From the NCBI RefSeq assembly GCF_014692525.1, contig NZ_JACNYL010000001.1, positions 992,001-1,056,000 on the forward strand: a stretch of DNA of 64,000 nt, read 5' to 3'. The position numbers and the translations under genes are program-made. The notes beneath the pieces were generated by a model. That model saw nothing but the letters and a program-made list of their open reading frames with translations, searched no databases and was not told the DNA's origin. Origin of the DNA: Sphingobacterium chuzhouense. Its GTDB lineage: Bacteria; Bacteroidota; Bacteroidia; Sphingobacteriales; Sphingobacteriaceae. This document shows positions 63,129 to 64,000 of the stretch, piece after piece; the first letter of the stretch is position 1, and each line of letters opens with the position of its first letter.

Positions 63129-64000
63129 TTATTTTATTACCTTGAGGTCTTTCCCTACTTTCGTAAAAGCGGCAATAGCCTTATCTAGGTGCTGTTTATC
63201 GTGTGCGGCGGAAAGTTGTACACGGATTCGGGCTTTACCTTGCGGCACGACAGGATAATAAAAACCTATTACATAAATACCCTCTTCCAACATCTTAGCA
63301 GCAAACTCCTGTGCCAATTTAGCGTCGTAAAGCATCACCGGAACAATCGGATGAAAACCGGGTTTAATATCAAAACCAGCTTCCGTCATCTTTTCACGAA
63401 AATATTTCGTGTTATTTTCGAGTTTATCACGAAGCTCGGTTGTTTCACTCAACATATCCAATACGGCGACAGAAGCGCCTGCAATTGCCGGAGCCAGCGT
63501 GTTCGAAAACAAATATGGGCGTGAGCGTTGGCGTAACATATCAATAATTTCTTTACGTCCTGAAGTGAAACCACCCGAAGCACCACCCAATGCCTTACCT
63601 AGGGTTCCCGTGATAATATCCACACGGTCTATCACATCAAAGAGCTCGTGTGTTCCCCGACCGGTTTTTCCTATAAAACCGGAACAGTGAGATTCATCAA
63701 TCATTACCAAGGCTTCATATTGGTCTGCTAGGTCACATATCTTATCCAACGGTGCAATAGAACCATCCATGGAGAACGCTCCGTCGGTTACAATAATTTT
63801 ATGGCGAGCTCCCGAAGCCGCTTTCAATTGCACTTCCAAATCTTCCATATCACAGTTTTTATATCGGAAGCGCTGTGCCTTACATAAACGCACGCCATCT
63901 ATAATAGATGCATGGTTCAGTTCATCGGATATAATAGCATCTTCCGCACTAAGCAATGGCTCAAAAACACCACCGTTTGCATCGAACGCTGCTGCATATA
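63129..64000 (-). CDS. kbl: Glycine C-acetyltransferase (2-amino-3-ketobutyrate CoA ligase), C-terminal part
   Basis: The reading frame runs off the window edge; the ATG at 63956 is internal, as [14 protein letters not shown] continues upstream of it. The visible part of this class II PLP aminotransferase-fold enzyme contains [50 protein letters not shown], and [17 protein letters not shown] with the PLP lysine. The end is HIPV-like [19 protein letters not shown] and [21 protein letters not shown]. It converts 2-amino-3-ketobutyrate plus CoA to glycine and acetyl-CoA in threonine breakdown. A related alpha-oxoamine synthase (for example serine palmitoyltransferase) cannot be wholly excluded from the partial protein. 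Confidence 0.9.
   Translation of the reverse strand, partial: YAAAFDANGGVFEPLLSAEDAIISDELNHASIIDGVRLCKAQRFRYKNCDMEDLEVQLKAASGARHKIIVTDGAFSMDGSIAPLDKICDLADQYEALVMIDESHCSGFIGKTGRGTHELFDVIDRVDIITGTLGKALGGASGGFTSGRKEIIDMLRQRSRPYLFSNTLAPAIAGASVAVLDMLSETTELRDKLENNTKYFREKMTEAGFDIKPGFHPIVPVMLYDAKLAQEFAAKMLEEGIYVIGFYYPVVPQGKARIRVQLSAAHDKQHLDKAIAAFTKVGKDLKVIK

Noticed and set aside
1..64000. tRNA, rRNA, CRISPR, prophage or insertion sequences
   Set aside because: None was recognised by eye; a covariance-model and repeat search would be needed to exclude small RNAs.

Overview
The window is a chromosomal segment of a member of the Bacteroidota, most likely a Sphingobacteriaceae-type soil or plant-associated glycan degrader (family level is inference). 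The evidence is three SusC/SusD pairs, lipoprotein-rich polysaccharide utilisation loci (PULs), a propeller-type sensor kinase with a REC-AraC partner, Bacteroidota-style promoters (TTTG / TAnnTTTG) and a housekeeping set typical of the phylum. No rRNA, tRNA, CRISPR array or insertion sequence was seen.

Layout. 1-1163: 3' end of an M1 aminopeptidase gene. 1219-9880: a small PUL-like locus with two minus-strand exported proteins of the endonuclease/exonuclease/phosphatase (EEP) fold, one with an intact active site and one apparently dead, divergent from a SusC/SusD pair, followed by a GntR-family regulator. It has no glycoside hydrolase. 9891-22262: housekeeping and envelope genes (hemW, waaA, UDP-xylose synthase-like and galE, an Rpn/PD-(D/E)XK nuclease, DUF983, an AraC regulator, mfd, a trans-sulfuration enzyme).

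22299-50929: a large glucuronoxylan-type PUL. Minus-strand units are (a) SusC-SusD-GH115, (b) SusC-SusD, three surface lipoproteins (one a DUF4998-metzincin-like protease), GH43 and a sulfatase, (c) GH67 alpha-glucuronidase, (d) two GH43 genes. Each unit is preceded by one copy of a bipartite element, TYTTGTKTCA-N8-TTA-N2-TTGTC, always in the same orientation (30281, 42187, 44505, 47721). The PUL carries a REC-AraC response regulator (44623) and, 2.4 kb away on the same strand, a separate periplasmic-propeller histidine kinase (47813). Together they have every domain of a hybrid two-component system (HTCS), but as two proteins. The simplest model is that the kinase senses a xylan oligosaccharide, phosphorylates the regulator, and the regulator acts at the four elements.

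50926-55053: a three-gene exported 3-keto-glycoside module (Gfo/Idh/MocA, tandem DUF1080, Gfo/Idh/MocA). 55241-57437: galT-galK. 57540-64000: metallophosphoesterase, hemH, ispH, a Rieske protein, typA and the 3' part of kbl, all on the minus strand.

The best candidates for something not well described are the split HTCS with its four-copy element, the DUF4998-metzincin lipoprotein inside a xylan PUL, and the paired active and inactive EEP proteins. None can be called novel without database searches.
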